Shown here: piece by piece, positions 62,580 through 64,000 of the stretch
Position numbering within the stretch: the stretch's first letter is position 1
Layout of the letters: each line of letters opens with the position of its first letter
Assembly (NCBI RefSeq): GCF_025854335.1
Contig: NZ_CP107716.1
Location: forward strand, 1,667,001-1,731,000
Length of the DNA: 64,000 nucleotides
DNA from: Pelagibacterium flavum
GTDB taxonomy: Bacteria > Pseudomonadota > Alphaproteobacteria > Rhizobiales > Devosiaceae
Direction: 5' to 3'
Notes under the pieces: generated by a model
Database searches by the model: none
Told to the model about the DNA's origin: nothing
Seen by the model: the letters and a program-made list of their open reading frames with translations, nothing else
Translations under genes and position numbers: made by a program

Positions 62580-63344
62580 TTACTGAACCAGTCGGGGTCC
62601 GGTGGTCAGGGCGTTGTCTGCCTCGACAAGAATGCCGAGACGCTGGGCGACTTCGCGGTAGGCATCGACGAGTCCGCCGAGGTCTTCGCGGAATCGATCC
62701 TTGTCGAGCTTGTTGCGGGTCTTGATGTCCCACAGCCGGCAATTGTCGGGCGAGATTTCATCTGCCAGCACGATACGCATGAGATCCCCCTCGTAAAGGC
62801 GGCCGCATTCGATCTTGAAATCGACGAGCTGGATGCCGACGCCCATGAACAGGCCGGTCAGGAAGTCGTTGACGCGCACGGCAAGCGCCATGATGTCATC
62901 GAGCTCCTGGGGATTGGCCCAGCCGAAGGCGGTGATGTGCTCCTCGGAGACCATGGGGTCGTTTAGCGCATCGTCCTTATAATAGAATTCGATGATCGAG
63001 CGTGGAAGCTGGGTGCCCGATTCAAGGCCAAGGCGCTTGCACAGCGATCCCGCGGCGACGTTGCGCACGACCACTTCGATGGGGATGATCTCGACTTCGC
63101 GGATCAGCTGCTCGCGCATGTTGATGCGGCGTACGAAATGGGTGGGGATGCCAAGCGTATTGAGCTTGGTGAAAATATACTCGGAAATCCGGTTGTTGAG
63201 GACGCCCTTGCCGTCGATGATTTCGTGCTTGGCACCATTGCCGGCGGTGGCGTCGTCCTTGAAGTGCTGGATCAGCGTGCCGGGCTCGGGGCCCTCATAG
63301 AGCACTTTGGCCTTGCCTTCGTAGATCTTGCGACGACGGTTCAT
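62580..63344 (-). CDS. purC: Phosphoribosylaminoimidazole-succinocarboxamide synthase (SAICAR synthase)
   Basis: 254 residues. [20 protein letters not shown] opens the ATP-binding part. [40 protein letters not shown] and [10 protein letters not shown] are PurC hallmarks. It joins CAIR and aspartate in purine synthesis. First gene of the purC-purS unit. Confidence 0.97.
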   Translation of the reverse strand: MNRRRKIYEGKAKVLYEGPEPGTLIQHFKDDATAGNGAKHEIIDGKGVLNNRISEYIFTKLNTLGIPTHFVRRINMREQLIREVEIIPIEVVVRNVAAGSLCKRLGLESGTQLPRSIIEFYYKDDALNDPMVSEEHITAFGWANPQELDDIMALAVRVNDFLTGLFMGVGIQLVDFKIECGRLYEGDLMRIVLADEISPDNCRLWDIKTRNKLDKDRFREDLGGLVDAYREVAQRLGILVEADNALTTGPRLVQ

Positions 63345-63627
63345 TTCGACGGTGTCCCGTAGATTGCGTGTTTAAGCGGGTCGGAATTGGGCGCACTCAT
63401 GCGCCTTTTTGGGTGGCCAATGCAAGCCCTTTCATGGGCAGGGCCAAACCATTTGCGCTCTACATATCGCGATTCCGCCACCTGTTGCGCAAAAACTGCG
63501 GTAAGGTTTAACGCGGGTATCGTGCCGCAGCGCAGCAAGTTGATTTTATAGGCGATACGGCCTATCTCAAACCTTAAACCGCGCGTGGCGGGTGCACCGA
63601 AAAACCAAACAAGTCGAGGGACTGGAA
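63345..63627. promoter_or_regulatory. Divergent region between purC and the zeta-subunit gene
   Basis: 283 bp. It holds the orphan terminator-like hairpin at 63390-63410 and a small inverted repeat ATAGGC/GCCTAT near 63549-63566. Promoters for both genes must be here, but I do not assign them. Confidence 0.45.
63390..63410 (+). terminator. Orphan terminator-like hairpin
   Basis: GGCGCA, CTCA, TGCGCC, then TTTTT on the plus strand. No plus-strand gene ends upstream of it within 1 kb, so it may end a short non-coding or antisense transcript. Confidence 0.5.
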
Positions 63628-63954
63628 ATGTCTTCATTCGAGGAACGCGAGAGAGGCGAAGAGGCCAAATTCGCCCATGACGCATCGCTGCGGTTCAAGG
63701 CAGAGGCCCGCCGCAACAAGCATCTGGCACACTGGGCTTGTGCTGAAATGGATGTGACCGATGCGGACGCGATCGCCAATTACGTCGCCGAAGTGATCGC
63801 CGTCGACATGACAGAGGCCGGGCCCGCCGATGTGGTGCGCAAGGTCAAGGCTGATTTCGACGCCAAAAACGTCGAGATCGATGAAAAGGCCATCGAGGCC
63901 AAGATCGCCCAATTCGATATCCAGGCGCGCGCCGAGGTGCTGTCGGAAGCTTAA
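63628..63954 (+). CDS. F1F0 ATP synthase inhibitory zeta subunit (DUF1476)
   Basis: 108 residues from MSSFEERERGEEAKFAHDAS, the DUF1476 signature. An N-terminal inhibitory helix precedes a four-helix bundle (RFKAEARRNKHLAHWACAEM). In Paracoccus the zeta subunit binds F1 and blocks ATP hydrolysis. The frame runs 12 codons upstream, but the conserved N-terminus fixes the start at 63628. Confidence 0.9.
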   Translation: MSSFEERERGEEAKFAHDASLRFKAEARRNKHLAHWACAEMDVTDADAIANYVAEVIAVDMTEAGPADVVRKVKADFDAKNVEIDEKAIEAKIAQFDIQARAEVLSEA

Positions 63955-63980
63955 CGTTCTTGCTTGAACGGGCAGGTGGT

Positions 63981-64000
63981 ATGAAAGGCAGCAAGCACGA
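63981..64000 (+). CDS. Possible start of a gene cut by the window edge
   Basis: ATG AAA GGC AGC AAG CAC follows the zeta-subunit stop by 26 bp, with AGG upstream. Six codons are too few to identify it. Confidence 0.3.

Overview
The window looks like a high-GC alphaproteobacterial chromosome segment, most likely from the order Hyphomicrobiales and perhaps a Devosia/Pelagibacterium-type member of the Devosiaceae. The order-level call rests on gene content: FlaF/FlbT, FliX, CckA, a one-cysteine DksA, BacA-type SbmA, a GrxD-BolA pair and the ATP-synthase zeta subunit. The family-level call is inference. No rRNA, tRNA, CRISPR array, transposase or phage gene was found.

Layout. 1-2.4 kb: the end of an SRPBCC gene, its ArsR regulator with a palindromic operator, metA and an unassigned P-loop ATPase. 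2.5-35.3 kb: a large flagellar cluster whose transcription units face both ways. They are flgE-flgK-flgL (+), flbT-flaF and two flagellin genes (-), flgI-flgJ-flgN-like (-), fliX (+), flgF-flgG-flgA-flgH (-), fliL-fliM-DUF6468-motE-large TPR protein (+), fliO-fliP (-), and flgB-flgC-fliE-fliQ-fliR-flhB (+). dksA, an ABC-F ATPase, an omptin-like outer-membrane protease and an M32 carboxypeptidase interrupt it at 15-20 kb. 35.4-44 kb: cckA, a glycine-zipper peptide, recA, alaS and icd. 44-57 kb: a MarR/KAS pair, TfoX- and GFA-family genes, a GNAT acetyltransferase, trmJ, an EamA transporter, rpsD, sbmA/bacA, ttcA, an inositol-monophosphatase family gene and two MFS transporters. 56.6-63.3 kb, all on the minus strand: grxD, DUF6665, bolA, purL, purQ, an acyltransferase, purS and purC. 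Last come the ATP-synthase zeta gene and the first codons of another gene.

The most informative signal is regulatory. Three late flagellar units (flgE, flgI and flgF) each have a sigma-54 promoter with a perfect TGGCAC -24 element and exact -24/-12 spacing. Each also has one or two GGCA-N5-TGCCGG-type dyads about 100-160 bp upstream. Early units (flgB/fliO, fliX and, less perfectly, fliL) and the cell-cycle kinase gene cckA carry TTAA-N7-TTAA boxes, the CtrA recognition pattern. With fliX in the same cluster, this predicts a Caulobacter-like hierarchy: CtrA turns on early genes, and FliX/FlbD with sigma-54 turns on hook, ring and rod genes. FlbT/FlaF would then act after transcription on the flagellins. 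FlbD, CtrA and RpoN themselves are not encoded here.

Other notable points are a 1117-residue secreted TPR protein of unknown role at the end of the fliLM-motE unit, a fliP gene without an ATG or GTG start, and an alanine at the acyl-CoA specificity position of MetA. There are also four copies of a palindromic intergenic element with compensatory stem changes, and long inverted repeats between several genes.
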